Of a DNA stretch of 64,000 bases, positions 1 to 8,754 are shown one piece after another. The first letter of the stretch is position 1. Each line of letters opens with the position of its first letter. The stretch spans positions 52,889-116,888 of the forward strand of contig NZ_SPQK01000015.1 of the NCBI RefSeq assembly GCF_004570875.1. The letters run 5' to 3'. Under the pieces are notes generated by a model. The model was not told where the DNA came from and searched no databases. It was given only the letters and a program-made list of their open reading frames with translations. The position numbers and the translations under genes were made by a program. The stretch comes from Blastococcus sp. CT_GayMR16 (GTDB taxonomy: Bacteria > Actinomycetota > Actinomycetes > Mycobacteriales > Geodermatophilaceae).

Positions 1-2033
1 TGGTCGGCTTCACCACGACCGGCCTCATCGCGCCCGCCGCGGCGGACCCCGAGAGCTTCCGGCCACAGCTGGTCACGGTCGACACCCCCACGAGCGCCGA
101 CCGGGAGCTGCTGCAGACCCTGGGTCTCGACCTCACCGAGCACGCCGGCCAGGACTACGTCGAGGTCGTGCTGCACACCCTCGACGACGTGGCTGCGCTC
201 GCCACCGCAGGGCTGAGCTACGACGTCCGCATCCCCGACCTGCTGGTCCGCGAGGCCGAGAACAATCAGGTGAACGCGGCCTACGCGGCGACGACGGCCA
301 CCTCGCCCCTGCCGTCCGGGCGGGACGCGTACCGCACGCTGGACGACTACGACGCCGACATGGCGGCGCTCGCCGCATCCCACCCCGACCTGGTCACCTC
401 GTTCTCCCTGCCGCACCCGTCGCTGGACGGCAAGCAGATCAACGGCATCGAGATCGGGCAGAACGTGACCGGACCCGAGCAGGGGCTGCCGGTGTTCCTC
501 ATGCTCGGCGTGCACCACGCGCGCGAGTGGCCCTCCGGGGAGCACGCGATGGAGTTCGCGATCGACCTCGTCGAGAACTACGGCAGCGACCCCCGGATCA
601 CCGACCTCGTGAACCGCTCGCGGGTGATCGTGGTGCCGGTGCTGAACGTCGACGGTTTCGACAAGTCCCGCACCGACGGCGAGTTGATCGATCTGCGTGC
701 GGCCGACGGGGGCGGCACAGCGACCATCCTGGGCACGCCCGGCAACGCGTACATGCGCAAGAACTGCCGCGTCGTCGACGGGCAGGACACCCCCGACGGA
801 ACCTGCGCCCTCGCGGCCACCAGCCCCGGCGGTTACGGGATCGGCGTCGACCTGAACCGCAACTACGGCGGCTACTGGGGCGGTCCCGGGGCTTCGGACG
901 TCTTCGCCGACCCCACGTACCGCGGCGCCGCGGCGTTCTCCGAGCCCGAGACGCAGAACATCCGGGAGCTGATCAGCGGCCGTCAGGTGACGACGCTGAT
1001 CACCAACCACACGTTCTCCAACCTGGTGCTCCGCCCGAACGGCGCGGCACCGGACCTGGTGCCCGGCAGCGAGGGCATCCCGCTGGGTGACCCCCACGAC
1101 GAGGCGGCGCTGAAAGCGCTCGGTGACGAGATGGCTGCGCAGAACGGCTACACGAGCCAGCACGCGTGGGAACTCTACGACACCACCGGCTCGGTCGAGG
1201 ACTGGTCGTACAACGCGACGGGCGGTTTCGGGTACACGTTCGAGATCGGCCCGGACGAGTTCCACCCGCCGTTCCCGAAGGTGGTGGACGAGTACCTGGG
1301 TGCCGGGGAGTACAGCGGCAAGGGCAACCGGGAGGCGTTCCTGATCGCGCTCGAGAACGCCGTCGACCCGGCGACGCACTCGGTGCTCACCGGCGAGGCC
1401 CCGGCCGGAGCGACCCTGCGGCTGCGGAAGACGTTCGCCACCCCGACCTGGGACGGCTCGATCCAGGACAGCCTCGACACGGCGATGACCGTCGGACCGG
1501 ACGGCCGGTACACCTGGCACGTCAACCCCTCCACCCGCCCGGTGGTGATGGACCGGCAGGTCGAGACGGTGTCCGGCGACCCGGTGGCGGAGGAGTCGTG
1601 GACCGGGACGACGGCACCGCTCCAGTCCACCGACCAGGAGTTCACCGTCGACCAGGACGTCGACCTGCTCGAGATCAACCTGGACTGGCCGACTGCTGAC
1701 GACCTGGACCTCGAGGTCTATCGCACGAACGCCGACGGCTCGCTGACGCAGGTCGGCAGCTCGGGGAACTCGGTCAACGAGAAGGAGCGGGTGCTGCTGC
1801 AGGACCCGGCGCTGGGCACCTACGTGCTGCGGGTGATCAACTTTGCCTCGGTGACGCCGAGCTGGACGCTGACCGCCGAGCTGTTCGACGCCGACACCTC
1901 GACGGTGCCCGGGCTGGTGGAGAACTGGACGCTGACCTGCGAGCGCGACGGCGCGGTGGCCCAGACCGTGCCGGTCGTCGTCGACCGCGGGCAGCAGCTC
2001 CAGGTCGACCTCACCGCCTGCGGACGCCCCTGA
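1..2033 (+). CDS. secreted M14-family zinc carboxypeptidase, 5' end cut by window
   Basis: This is a zinc metallocarboxypeptidase of family M14, expected to remove C-terminal residues from peptides outside the cell. The reading frame is open from position 3 to a stop at 2031-2033, so the true start lies left of the window. The first visible residues (VGFTTTGLIAPAAADP) look like the end of a signal peptide with an AxA cleavage site. The zinc motif HxxE (HARE) is encoded at 516-527, followed by a DLNRNY substrate-binding segment near 850 and the general-base region TFEIGPDE near 1240. After the catalytic domain (to about 1370) comes a beta-rich tail; residues encoded at about 1600-1890 resemble a pre-peptidase (PPC-like) domain. 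A GTG at 168 is inside the protein, not the start. The gene converges on the DUF817 gene with a hairpin between them. Family assignment is confident; substrate specificity cannot be read. Confidence 0.9.
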   Translation, partial: VGFTTTGLIAPAAADPESFRPQLVTVDTPTSADRELLQTLGLDLTEHAGQDYVEVVLHTLDDVAALATAGLSYDVRIPDLLVREAENNQVNAAYAATTATSPLPSGRDAYRTLDDYDADMAALAASHPDLVTSFSLPHPSLDGKQINGIEIGQNVTGPEQGLPVFLMLGVHHAREWPSGEHAMEFAIDLVENYGSDPRITDLVNRSRVIVVPVLNVDGFDKSRTDGELIDLRAADGGGTATILGTPGNAYMRKNCRVVDGQDTPDGTCALAATSPGGYGIGVDLNRNYGGYWGGPGASDVFADPTYRGAAAFSEPETQNIRELISGRQVTTLITNHTFSNLVLRPNGAAPDLVPGSEGIPLGDPHDEAALKALGDEMAAQNGYTSQHAWELYDTTGSVEDWSYNATGGFGYTFEIGPDEFHPPFPKVVDEYLGAGEYSGKGNREAFLIALENAVDPATHSVLTGEAPAGATLRLRKTFATPTWDGSIQDSLDTAMTVGPDGRYTWHVNPSTRPVVMDRQVETVSGDPVAEESWTGTTAPLQSTDQEFTVDQDVDLLEINLDWPTADDLDLEVYRTNADGSLTQVGSSGNSVNEKERVLLQDPALGTYVLRVINFASVTPSWTLTAELFDADTSTVPGLVENWTLTCERDGAVAQTVPVVVDRGQQLQVDLTACGRP

Positions 2034-2054
2034 GTCGCGGACGGCCGGGCGGGA

Positions 2055-2084
2055 GGGCGGGGCGACAGCTCCGTCGTCCCGCCC
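2055..2084. terminator. bidirectional terminator hairpin between converging genes
   Basis: A 12-bp stem (2055-2066 with 2073-2084, one G-U pair) closes a 6-nt loop. It lies between the stop codons of the carboxypeptidase gene and the DUF817 gene, so it can serve both. There is no U tract, as usual in high-GC actinobacteria. Confidence 0.7.
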
Positions 2085-2094
2085 GCTCGGTAGA

Positions 2095-2943
2095 TCAGCT
2101 CGCCGCGGGGACCCGCTGGGATCGCTCCGGCGAGTGCGACACCAGCTCGGGCGGCGCCTCGTACGCCCTCAGGACGGTTCTCTCCGCCGCGCTCCCGTAG
2201 AGCTTTCCTTCGTAGGCCTTGACCGCCGCGACCAGCACGATGCTCACCACGACGAGCAGCGACCACGACCCGAGCTTGGCTGCGTGGACGAGGGTCCACA
2301 CCGACTCCTGCGAGGGGTACTGCCAGGCGCGCAGGAAGGTCGCGGCGTTCTCCGCGGCCCAGAGGAAGAAGCCGATGAGGACGAACGACAGGGCCAGCGG
2401 CATCGCGTACCGGTGCCGGCCGACGGTGAAGTGCACCCAGGCGCGCCTGGTCACGAAGAGCAGGACGAGCGCGAGCAGCAGCCGCACATCCCACGTCACG
2501 TGCGACGTGAAGAAGTTCAGATAGATGAGGCCGGCCACGAAGGCTGTCGTGCGGGCCCGGTAGCCGGTGATCCGCAGGTGGAACCGACGCCACGCCTGGC
2601 AGACGTAGCTGCCCACCGCGGCGTACATGAAGCCGCTGTAGAGCGGCACACCGCCGATCGTGGCGAGGCCGGTGTCGGGATAGGACCACGACCCCTGGCG
2701 GACCTTGAACACCTCGAGCGCCAGGCCGACGAGGTGGAAGCCGAAGATGACGGCGACCTCGCGGCCGGTCTCCCAGCGTGTCAGCCAGAGCACCAGCGTG
2801 ACCCCGAGGCACCAGATCAGCAGCGCGTCGGCGGGGTCGATCGGCAGCGGCACGACCCGGACGAGAGCCAGACCGAGGAAGAACAGGACGGCGAACAGGC
2901 AGCACTGCGCCTCGATCCAGGCGAACCGCAGCAGCTGCTTCAT
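2095..2943 (-). CDS. DUF817 family integral membrane protein
   Basis: This 282-residue, very hydrophobic protein has about eight predicted membrane helices and matches the DUF817 family by its conserved stretches (EVFKVRQGSWSYPD, PLYSGFMYAAVGSY, NFFTSHVTWD). The family function is unknown. I chose the ATG at 2943 (MKQLLRFAW): a longer frame reaches 2994, but its first 17 residues are polar and the hexamer TAGCCT sits 7 nt upstream of this ATG, the spacing of a leaderless promoter. There is no Shine-Dalgarno sequence. The gene stands alone, converging with the carboxypeptidase gene. Confidence 0.85.
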   Translation of the reverse strand: MKQLLRFAWIEAQCCLFAVLFFLGLALVRVVPLPIDPADALLIWCLGVTLVLWLTRWETGREVAVIFGFHLVGLALEVFKVRQGSWSYPDTGLATIGGVPLYSGFMYAAVGSYVCQAWRRFHLRITGYRARTTAFVAGLIYLNFFTSHVTWDVRLLLALVLLFVTRRAWVHFTVGRHRYAMPLALSFVLIGFFLWAAENAATFLRAWQYPSQESVWTLVHAAKLGSWSLLVVVSIVLVAAVKAYEGKLYGSAAERTVLRAYEAPPELVSHSPERSQRVPAAS

Positions 2944-2950
2944 CCGCGGA

Positions 2951-2956
2951 AGGCTA
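2951..2956 (-). promoter_or_regulatory. -10 hexamer of leaderless DUF817 transcript
   Basis: TAGCCT on the minus strand, 7 nt before the ATG at 2943. No clear -35 element or ribosome binding site is seen. Confidence 0.5.
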
Positions 2957-3037
2957 GATGAGCGGCGGCCGGGGGCCGGGGCACTGCCGGACACGCGTGT
3001 CGGTGGCTAGGTCCCCCGGGGCCGGGCCAGCCGGACC

Positions 3038-3616
3038 TCAACGGGGCGTGGACGGGCTCGGCCGGAAGGCCGGCCCGTGCGCGCAGACGACGAGCGTGGC
3101 CAGGTCGAGCACGCGCTCGCGCTGCTGCCGCAACTGCTCCCGGTCGGTGCAGTAGGGGTCGTCGGCCGGCCCCTGCTCCGTCCACCACAGGTGCGTCAGG
3201 GCGACGACGTCGTCGGGTGTGCCCACGAGCGTGGTGATGTCCTGCGGCGTGTGCCCGGGGGTGGCCAGCAACCGGATGCTGGGCGAGAGCTGCACGCCGT
3301 CGGCGGGGCGGCGGGTGAACGTGTGGCCCTCGATGACGGACTGGAAGTCGTGCACCGGGACCACGGGGAAGAGGGCGACGTTGAGGGTGTGGTCGAGGTG
3401 GTGGTGGCTGACGACGACGTCCGTCACGTCCTCAGGTCGGACGCCGAGCTCGCGCAGCGGCCGGAGGATGAGGTCGCGGTCGGCCACCATGCCCGGATCC
3501 ACGACGACGACGCGGTCGGCGTCGCGCACGAGGCTCACCGTGCCCGCGACGTGCGGCATGCGCACGTAGCCCTCGACGAGGACGTCGACACGGGCAGTTC
3601 GCGACAGCTCGGGCAT
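3038..3616 (-). CDS. MBL-fold metallohydrolase (MBLAC1-like)
   Basis: This 192-residue protein is a single metallo-beta-lactamase fold domain. The HxHxDH-type metal motif reads HHHLDH and is followed by N, V and A as in MBLAC1-like proteins; further metal ligands are the His of ATPGHTPQD and the late His of VVCAHGPAF. The family hydrolyses diverse esters, thioesters or phosphodiesters, so the substrate is open. The start is taken at the ATG at 3616 (MPELSRTARVDVLVEGY) because TAGCGT lies 7 nt upstream; the frame extends to 3679 without better support. It is divergent from msrA across about 110 bp. Confidence 0.82.
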   Translation of the reverse strand: MPELSRTARVDVLVEGYVRMPHVAGTVSLVRDADRVVVVDPGMVADRDLILRPLRELGVRPEDVTDVVVSHHHLDHTLNVALFPVVPVHDFQSVIEGHTFTRRPADGVQLSPSIRLLATPGHTPQDITTLVGTPDDVVALTHLWWTEQGPADDPYCTDREQLRQQRERVLDLATLVVCAHGPAFRPSPSTPR

Positions 3617-3623
3617 GCGGCGG

Positions 3624-3629
3624 ACGCTA
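3624..3629 (-). promoter_or_regulatory. -10 hexamer of leaderless MBL-hydrolase transcript
   Basis: TAGCGT on the minus strand, 7 nt before the ATG at 3616. No Shine-Dalgarno sequence precedes the start. Confidence 0.55.
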
Positions 3630-3726
3630 GCAACCGGGCTGAGCGCCGGAGTTGCGGCTCGGGTCGGAAACAGAGGCATCGGTCGAGGTGTTGTGAGGGG
3701 TGTGCTCGATCAGAAGGAGGCACACG

Positions 3727-4242
3727 ATGACCACTGAGACAGCCATCCTCGCCGGCGGTTGCTTCTGGGGCGCCCAGGAGTTGCTGCGGAAGCGTGCGGG
3801 GGTGATCTCGACCCGTGTCGGGTATTCCGGAGGCGACACCCCGAACGCGACCTACCAGAATCACGGCGATCACGCGGAGGCGGTCGAGATCGTCTTCGAC
3901 CCCGACGTCATCTCGTTCCGGGACGTGCTGGAGTTCTTCTTCCAGATCCATGACCCGTCGACCGCGAACCGGCAGGGCAACGACGTGGGCCGCAGCTACC
4001 GCTCGGCGATCTTCTACACGAGCGAGGAGCAGAAGCGCGTCGCTCTGGACACGATCGCCGACGTCGACGCGTCGGGCCTGTGGCCCGGCACGGTCGTCAC
4101 CGAGGTGACCGCGGCCGGGCCGTTCTGGGAGGCCGAGGAGGAGCACCAGGACTACCTGCAGAAGATCCCCTACGGCTACACCTGCCACTTCGTGCGGCCC
4201 GACTGGGTGCTCCCGCGCCGCCAGGCGCAGATCGTTCGATAG
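3727..4242 (+). CDS. msrA: peptide-methionine (S)-S-oxide reductase MsrA
   Basis: MsrA reduces methionine S-sulfoxide in proteins and free methionine, a cytoplasmic repair reaction driven by thioredoxin. The 171-residue product carries the catalytic GCFWG motif with Cys12, the GYSGG and [11 protein letters not shown] segments, and the aromatic YRSAIFY strand; length is typical. The ATG at 3727 follows the ribosome binding site AGAAGGAGG (3711-3719). The frame runs 27 nt further upstream, but the Shine-Dalgarno position decides for 3727. The gene ends in a strong hairpin terminator and appears monocistronic. Confidence 0.96.
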   Translation: MTTETAILAGGCFWGAQELLRKRAGVISTRVGYSGGDTPNATYQNHGDHAEAVEIVFDPDVISFRDVLEFFFQIHDPSTANRQGNDVGRSYRSAIFYTSEEQKRVALDTIADVDASGLWPGTVVTEVTAAGPFWEAEEEHQDYLQKIPYGYTCHFVRPDWVLPRRQAQIVR

Positions 4243-4268
4243 CCGAACCGCTGAGGGCGACAGACAGC

Positions 4269-4309
4269 ACACGAGGGGTGCGGAGACCCGGTCTCCGCAC
4301 CCCTCGTGT
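4269..4309 (+). terminator. msrA terminator
   Basis: A perfect 19-bp inverted repeat (4269-4287 with 4291-4309) around a 3-nt loop begins 26 nt after the msrA stop. It is the strongest hairpin of this part of the window and separates msrA from the following gene. Confidence 0.85.
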
Positions 4310-4401
4310 CGACGCGCGAGGGGCTCGTCCCTGTCGTCGCCTGGTGGGAGGCTGACCGTGCCGCTGGACGGCGGCGCGGGCAGTCGACGGAGCGAGGCAG
4401 C

Positions 4402-4854
4402 ATGCAGGACGTGGAGGTCCGCCGGCACACGGCGGCACCCGTGCAGCGGGTATGGGACGTGGCGACCGACCTCGCGGGCGCACCGCAGGTGATCCAGGGG
4501 GTCGACGCCGTTGAGGTGCTCACGCCGGGGCCCTTCGGCCTCGGGACGCGCTGGCGGGAGACGCGCACGATGATGGGCCGGTCGGCGACCGAGGAGATGA
4601 CGGTGACCGCGGTGGAACCGCAGCGGTCCTACACCGTCGAGGCGACGAGTTCAGGCGCCCACTACGTGTCGACCTTCGCGTTCGCGCCGTCCGCGGACGG
4701 CGGAACCGACGTGACGACGACCTTCGGCGGCCGGCCGACCAGCACGGTGGCGCGAGTCCTCGGCGCGGTCACCGCCCCGCTGGCCCGACGCGCCGTGACC
4801 AAGGCTCTGGAGCAGGACCTGGGCGACATCGCGGAGGCGGCCGAGCGGGGCTGA
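4402..4854 (+). CDS. SRPBCC (START-like) family protein
   Basis: This 150-residue protein has the N-terminal pattern of polyketide cyclase/START-like proteins (MQDVEVRRHTAAPVQRVWDV), a fold with a hydrophobic ligand cavity. Its C-terminal helix (ARRAVTKALEQDLGDIAEAAE) also fits. The family includes lipid carriers and cyclases, and no ligand can be inferred here. The ATG at 4402 is preceded by GGAGCGAGG (4389-4397); an upstream extension to 4306 runs through the msrA terminator and is rejected. Expressed independently of msrA. Confidence 0.78.
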   Translation: MQDVEVRRHTAAPVQRVWDVATDLAGAPQVIQGVDAVEVLTPGPFGLGTRWRETRTMMGRSATEEMTVTAVEPQRSYTVEATSSGAHYVSTFAFAPSADGGTDVTTTFGGRPTSTVARVLGAVTAPLARRAVTKALEQDLGDIAEAAERG

Positions 4855-4943
4855 CCCCCGTCCCCGAACTCCACCGATGAGTCCCGCCGGCCCGCCCGGT
4901 CGAGCAGGACGTACCCGTCGCCTTACCGACCTGGAGACCTCCC

Positions 4944-5158
4944 GTGACCACGCCCGCCCACCCCGGCCGCACGCTGTTCGTGAACATGCCCGTAGCGGAC
5001 CTGGAGCGCAGCAAGGCGTTCTTCGCGACGCTCGGCTTCAGCTTCAACCCGAACTTCACCGACGAGACTGCCGCCTGGATGGATCCGGCGGCGGCGCCGG
5101 GCCCCGAGGAGTTCGCGACCAGCCGCCTGGCACCAACCTGACGGTCGGGTACACCTAG
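4944..5158 (+). pseudogene. VOC (glyoxalase-like) gene with internal deletion
   Basis: The 65-codon frame starting at GTG 4944 begins like an intact VOC protein ([23 protein letters not shown], first 44 residues) and then passes directly into [14 protein letters not shown], which resembles the normal C-terminal tail of the same family (WEV-WMDP). The central part of about 80-90 residues, including the metal and substrate residues, is missing. The apparent junction is near 5075/5076. The frame ends at a TGA at 5139-5141; a further piece in another frame ([11 protein letters not shown], stop 5156-5158) looks like the tail of a second VOC-type sequence. I read this as a decayed gene, overlapped at its end by the next VOC gene. 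Confidence 0.6.
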
Positions 5159-5595
5159 CTGAGCTGCTCGGCCAACGCGACGATGATCCCGACGGGGCCG
5201 CGGACGTAGCAGAGCCGGTAGCTGTCCTGGTACTGCACTACCTCTCCGATGAGCTCCGCTCCGTGGGCTCGCAGGCCGGCGACAGCGGCGTCGATGTCGT
5301 CGACGGTGAACATGATGCTGCGCAGGCCCAGTGTGTTGCCCAGTGCATTGTCCGGCTGAGTGCTGACCGCCGCGGGGGTGTGGAACTTCGTCAGCTCGAG
5401 CCGACCGTGGTCGTCCGCGGTCCGCATCATCGCGATGTCGACTCGAACGCCGTCGAGCCCGTTGAGACGGTCCACCGAAGGTCCCTCGATCGGCGCCCGG
5501 CCCTCCAGCTCCATCCCGAGTTCGGCGAAGAACGCGATGGCGGCCTCGAGGTCGTCGACGACGACGCTCACGTGGTCCAGCCGCTGAAGTGCCAT
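5155..5595 (-). CDS. VOC family (glyoxalase/dioxygenase-like) protein
   Basis: An intact 146-residue VOC protein with two beta-alpha-beta-beta-beta modules: MALQRLDHVSVVVDDLEAAIAFF at the start and LRSIMFTVDDIDAAVAGLRAHGAEL from about residue 90. VOC proteins are metal enzymes or binding proteins acting on small molecules; the substrate is unknown. The ATG at 5595 follows a ribosome binding site AAGAAGGG about 8 nt upstream. It lies downstream of nrdJ on the same strand, but a long palindrome separates them. Confidence 0.8.
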   Translation of the reverse strand: MALQRLDHVSVVVDDLEAAIAFFAELGMELEGRAPIEGPSVDRLNGLDGVRVDIAMMRTADDHGRLELTKFHTPAAVSTQPDNALGNTLGLRSIMFTVDDIDAAVAGLRAHGAELIGEVVQYQDSYRLCYVRGPVGIIVALAEQLS

Positions 5596-5636
5596 GGTGG
5601 TTGCCCTTCTTCAATAGACAGCCGCCAGCAACGTCG

Positions 5637-5670
5637 GAGGGGCGGGCGACCACGTGGTCGCCCGCCCCTC
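5637..5670 (-). terminator. nrdJ terminator, 34-bp perfect palindrome
   Basis: A continuous 34-bp perfect palindrome (17-bp arms, centre CACGTG) lies about 70 nt after the nrdJ stop. As RNA it forms a very stable hairpin and is the likely end of the nrdR-nrdJ transcript. Confidence 0.75.
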
Positions 5671-5737
5671 TTACTCGCACTCCGTCACTGGTGTCAGATT
5701 GCTCAGAACATCAGAGACAGGATCCTGATGCTTGCTG

Positions 5738-8617
5738 TCAGCTGCAGCCGCTGGTGGAGCCGCAGCCCTCGCAGACGTAGCAGCTACCGGCCGGGCGCAT
5801 CTTCGTGCCGCAGGTCATGCACAGCGGCGCGTCGGTGGCGGTCCCGGTGACGAGCTCGAGGAGCTCGGCCGAGGAGTGGGCCTCCTTGACCGACTTCGGG
5901 CCCTCCGGGGTGACCTTCTCCTCCACCTTGGCGGTCGCGATCGGCGCGGAGCTGCGGAGCTCCTCCAGGTCGACGTCCTCCTCGATGACCTCGGCGGTCG
6001 CGGCCGAGGTGCCGTAACCGGAGACCTGGGCGGCCCGCTCCTCGGCGGAGAAGATGCCCAGCCCGGCCCGCGTCTCGACGGGCAGGTGGTCCAGCGCCAG
6101 GCGACGGAAGATGTAGTCCATCACCGACTGGGCGAGGCGGATGTCCGGGTCGTCGGTCATGCCGGCCGGCTCGAAGCGCATGTTGGTGAACTTCTGGATG
6201 TAGGTCTCCAGCGGCACACCGTGCTGCAGCGCGATCGAGATGCCGATCGAGAAGGCGTCCATCACACCGGCCAGGGTCGAGCCCTGCTTGCCGAGCTTCA
6301 GAAACACCTCACCGAGGCTGCCGTCGTCGTACATGCCGGCAGTCATGTAGCCCTCGGCGCCGGCGACGCTGAAGGACGTCGTGACGCTCGTCCGCTTCTT
6401 CGGCAGGCGCTTGCGCACCGGGTGGGACAGCGCAGCGGGGGCAGCGGACTGGACCGTCGCCTCCTCCTTCGTGCCGTCGTTCTTGCCCTTGCCACCGGAC
6501 AGCGGCTGGCCGACCTTGCAGTTGTCGCGGTAGATCGCCAGTGCCTTGAGACCGAACTTCCAGCCCTGGAAGTAGATGTTCGCGACGTCCTCGACGGTCG
6601 CCGTCTCCGGCATGTTGACCGTCTTGCTGATCGCACCGGAGATGAACGGCTGGACCGCGGCCATCATGCGCACGTGGCCCATCGGGGAGATGGCCCGCTC
6701 GCCCATGGCGCAGTCGAACACCTCGTAGTGCTCCGGCCGCAGAGTCGGGGCGTTGACGACGTGGCCGTGCTCGGCGATGAACTCGATGATCGCCTCGATC
6801 TGCTCGTCCTGGTAGCCCAGGCTCTTGAGCGCCCGCGGCACCGTCTGGTTGACGATCTGCATGGAGCCGCCGCCGACCAGCTTCTTGAACTTGACCAGCG
6901 AGAAGTCCGGCTCGATGCCGGTCGTGTCGCAGTCCATCATGAACCCGATGGTCCCGGTCGGGGCCAGCACCGAGGCCTGGGCGTTGCGCCAGCCGTTGTC
7001 GGCGCCGATCTCGAGGCACTCCTGCCACTGGGCGGTCGCGGCCTTGAGCACGTCGGCGTCGTCGGCGCCGACCGGACGGATCGCGTCGTTGGCGGCCGAG
7101 TGCTTGCGCATGACCCGGGCGTGGGCGTCGGCGTTGCGGGCGTATCCGTCGTAGGCACCGACGATGCCGGCCAGCTCGGCCGAACGGCGGTAGGCCGTTC
7201 CGGTCATGAGCGAGGTGATCGCCGCGGCGAGGGTCTGGCCACCACGGGAGTCGTAGGCGTGCCCGGTCGCCATGAGCAGCGCGCCGAGGTTGGCGTAGCC
7301 GATGCCCAGCTGGCGGTAGGCGCGGGTGGTCTCGCCGATCGGCGCGGTCGGGAAGTCGGCGAAGCAGATCGAGATGTCCATCGCGGTGATGACCAGCTCG
7401 ACGGACTTCACGAAGGTCTTCGAGTCGAACGTGCCGTCGGACTTGAGGAACTTCATGAGGTTCAGCGACGCCAGGTTGCACGAGCTGTTGTCCAGGCTCA
7501 TGTACTCCGAGCACGGGTTGGACGCGTTGATCCGGCCGGTCTCGGGGTTGGTGTGCCAGTCGTTGATCGTGTCGTCGTACTGGATGCCCGGGTCCGCGCA
7601 CTCCCAGGCAGCCTGGGTGACCTTGTTGAACAGGGTCTTGGCATCGACGGTCTCGATCACCGAGCCGTCGATGCGGGCACGCAGACCGAACTCGGCGCCG
7701 TCCTCGACCGCGCGCATGAACTCGTCCGAGACACGGACGGAGTTGTTCGCGTTCTGGTACTGGACGCTGGTGATGTCCTTGCCACCGAGGTCCATGTCGT
7801 AGCCGGCGTCGCGCAGCGCGCGGATCTTGTTCTCCTCGCGCGCCTTGGTCTCGATGAACTCCTCGATGTCGGGGTGGTCGATGTCGAGGACGACCATCTT
7901 CGCCGCGCGGCGGGTGGCGCCACCGGACTTGATGGTGCCGGCGGAGGCATCGGCACCGCGCATGAAGCTGACCGGGCCGGAGGCGGTGCCGCCGGAGGAC
8001 AGCAGCTCCTTGGAGGAGCGGATGCGGGAGAGGTTGAGGCCGGCACCGGAGCCGCCCTTGAAGATCAGGCCCTCCTCGCGGTACCAGTTCAGGATCGAGT
8101 CCATCTGGTCGTCGACGGCGAGGATGAAGCAGGCGCTGACCTGCTGCGGAGCACTCGTGCCGACGTTGAACCAGACCGGAGAGTTGAAGCTGAACACCTG
8201 GTGCATGAGCATCCAGGTCATCTCGTGCTCGAAGATCTCGGCGTCGCTCTCGGTGGCGAAGTACCCGTGCTCGCGGCCGGCCGCACCGTAGGTGAGCACC
8301 ACCCGGTCGATGAGCTGACGCAGGCTGCTCTCGCGCTGAGGCTGGCCGACGGCGCCGCGGAAGTACTTCGTCGTCACGATGTTGGTGGCGTTGATGCTCC
8401 ACTCGGAGGGGAACTCCACGCCGCGCTGCTCGAAGTTGATCGAGCCGTCGCGCCAGTTGGTCATGACGACGTCGCGGCGCTCCCAGGTCACCTCGTCGTA
8501 GGGGTGCACACCGGCGGTGGTGAAGACGCGCTTGATCTTGAGGCCCTTGCCCCGGCTCGGCGCCTTGGCGCTGCGTCGGGCGCGGGAACCGGCCAGGCGG
8601 TCGTCGGTCTCGGTCAT
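5738..8617 (-). CDS. nrdJ: vitamin B12-dependent (class II) ribonucleotide reductase
   Basis: NrdJ converts ribonucleotides to deoxyribonucleotides using adenosylcobalamin to generate the active-site thiyl radical, so it works with or without oxygen. The 959-residue protein shows the reductase core: SACFILAVDD, GSGAGLNLSRIRS, NPCSEY followed by the DNSSCNLASLN segment, and the C-terminal Cys-rich zinc and redox tail (CMTCGTKMRP, CYVCEGCG, SGCS). Length fits the actinobacterial and cyanobacterial NrdJ class. It lies 137 nt downstream of nrdR on the same strand, the usual actinobacterial nrdR-nrdJ operon, and is followed by a palindromic terminator. No cobalamin riboswitch is visible before it. 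Long open frames on the opposite strand are shadows of its codon bias. Confidence 0.97.
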   Translation of the reverse strand: MTETDDRLAGSRARRSAKAPSRGKGLKIKRVFTTAGVHPYDEVTWERRDVVMTNWRDGSINFEQRGVEFPSEWSINATNIVTTKYFRGAVGQPQRESSLRQLIDRVVLTYGAAGREHGYFATESDAEIFEHEMTWMLMHQVFSFNSPVWFNVGTSAPQQVSACFILAVDDQMDSILNWYREEGLIFKGGSGAGLNLSRIRSSKELLSSGGTASGPVSFMRGADASAGTIKSGGATRRAAKMVVLDIDHPDIEEFIETKAREENKIRALRDAGYDMDLGGKDITSVQYQNANNSVRVSDEFMRAVEDGAEFGLRARIDGSVIETVDAKTLFNKVTQAAWECADPGIQYDDTINDWHTNPETGRINASNPCSEYMSLDNSSCNLASLNLMKFLKSDGTFDSKTFVKSVELVITAMDISICFADFPTAPIGETTRAYRQLGIGYANLGALLMATGHAYDSRGGQTLAAAITSLMTGTAYRRSAELAGIVGAYDGYARNADAHARVMRKHSAANDAIRPVGADDADVLKAATAQWQECLEIGADNGWRNAQASVLAPTGTIGFMMDCDTTGIEPDFSLVKFKKLVGGGSMQIVNQTVPRALKSLGYQDEQIEAIIEFIAEHGHVVNAPTLRPEHYEVFDCAMGERAISPMGHVRMMAAVQPFISGAISKTVNMPETATVEDVANIYFQGWKFGLKALAIYRDNCKVGQPLSGGKGKNDGTKEEATVQSAAPAALSHPVRKRLPKKRTSVTTSFSVAGAEGYMTAGMYDDGSLGEVFLKLGKQGSTLAGVMDAFSIGISIALQHGVPLETYIQKFTNMRFEPAGMTDDPDIRLAQSVMDYIFRRLALDHLPVETRAGLGIFSAEERAAQVSGYGTSAATAEVIEEDVDLEELRSSAPIATAKVEEKVTPEGPKSVKEAHSSAELLELVTGTATDAPLCMTCGTKMRPAGSCYVCEGCGSTSGCS

Positions 8618-8754
8618 GGTGTGGAGCTCTCCCTGGTCGTCATGTGCTCTGTGTGCGCTGTGCGGTGCTGCGCGGTGGGTGGATCGGGAGGCTGGGGAAG
8701 AGCCGCGATCGGTGGTGCTCTTGTCCTGTGTCTAGCGGGTGCTACTGACAGTTC

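Noticed and set aside
5732..8617. Cobalamin riboswitch before nrdJ
   Set aside because: The nrdR-nrdJ spacer is only 137 nt and I could not find the B12-box core; NrdR boxes explain the control better.
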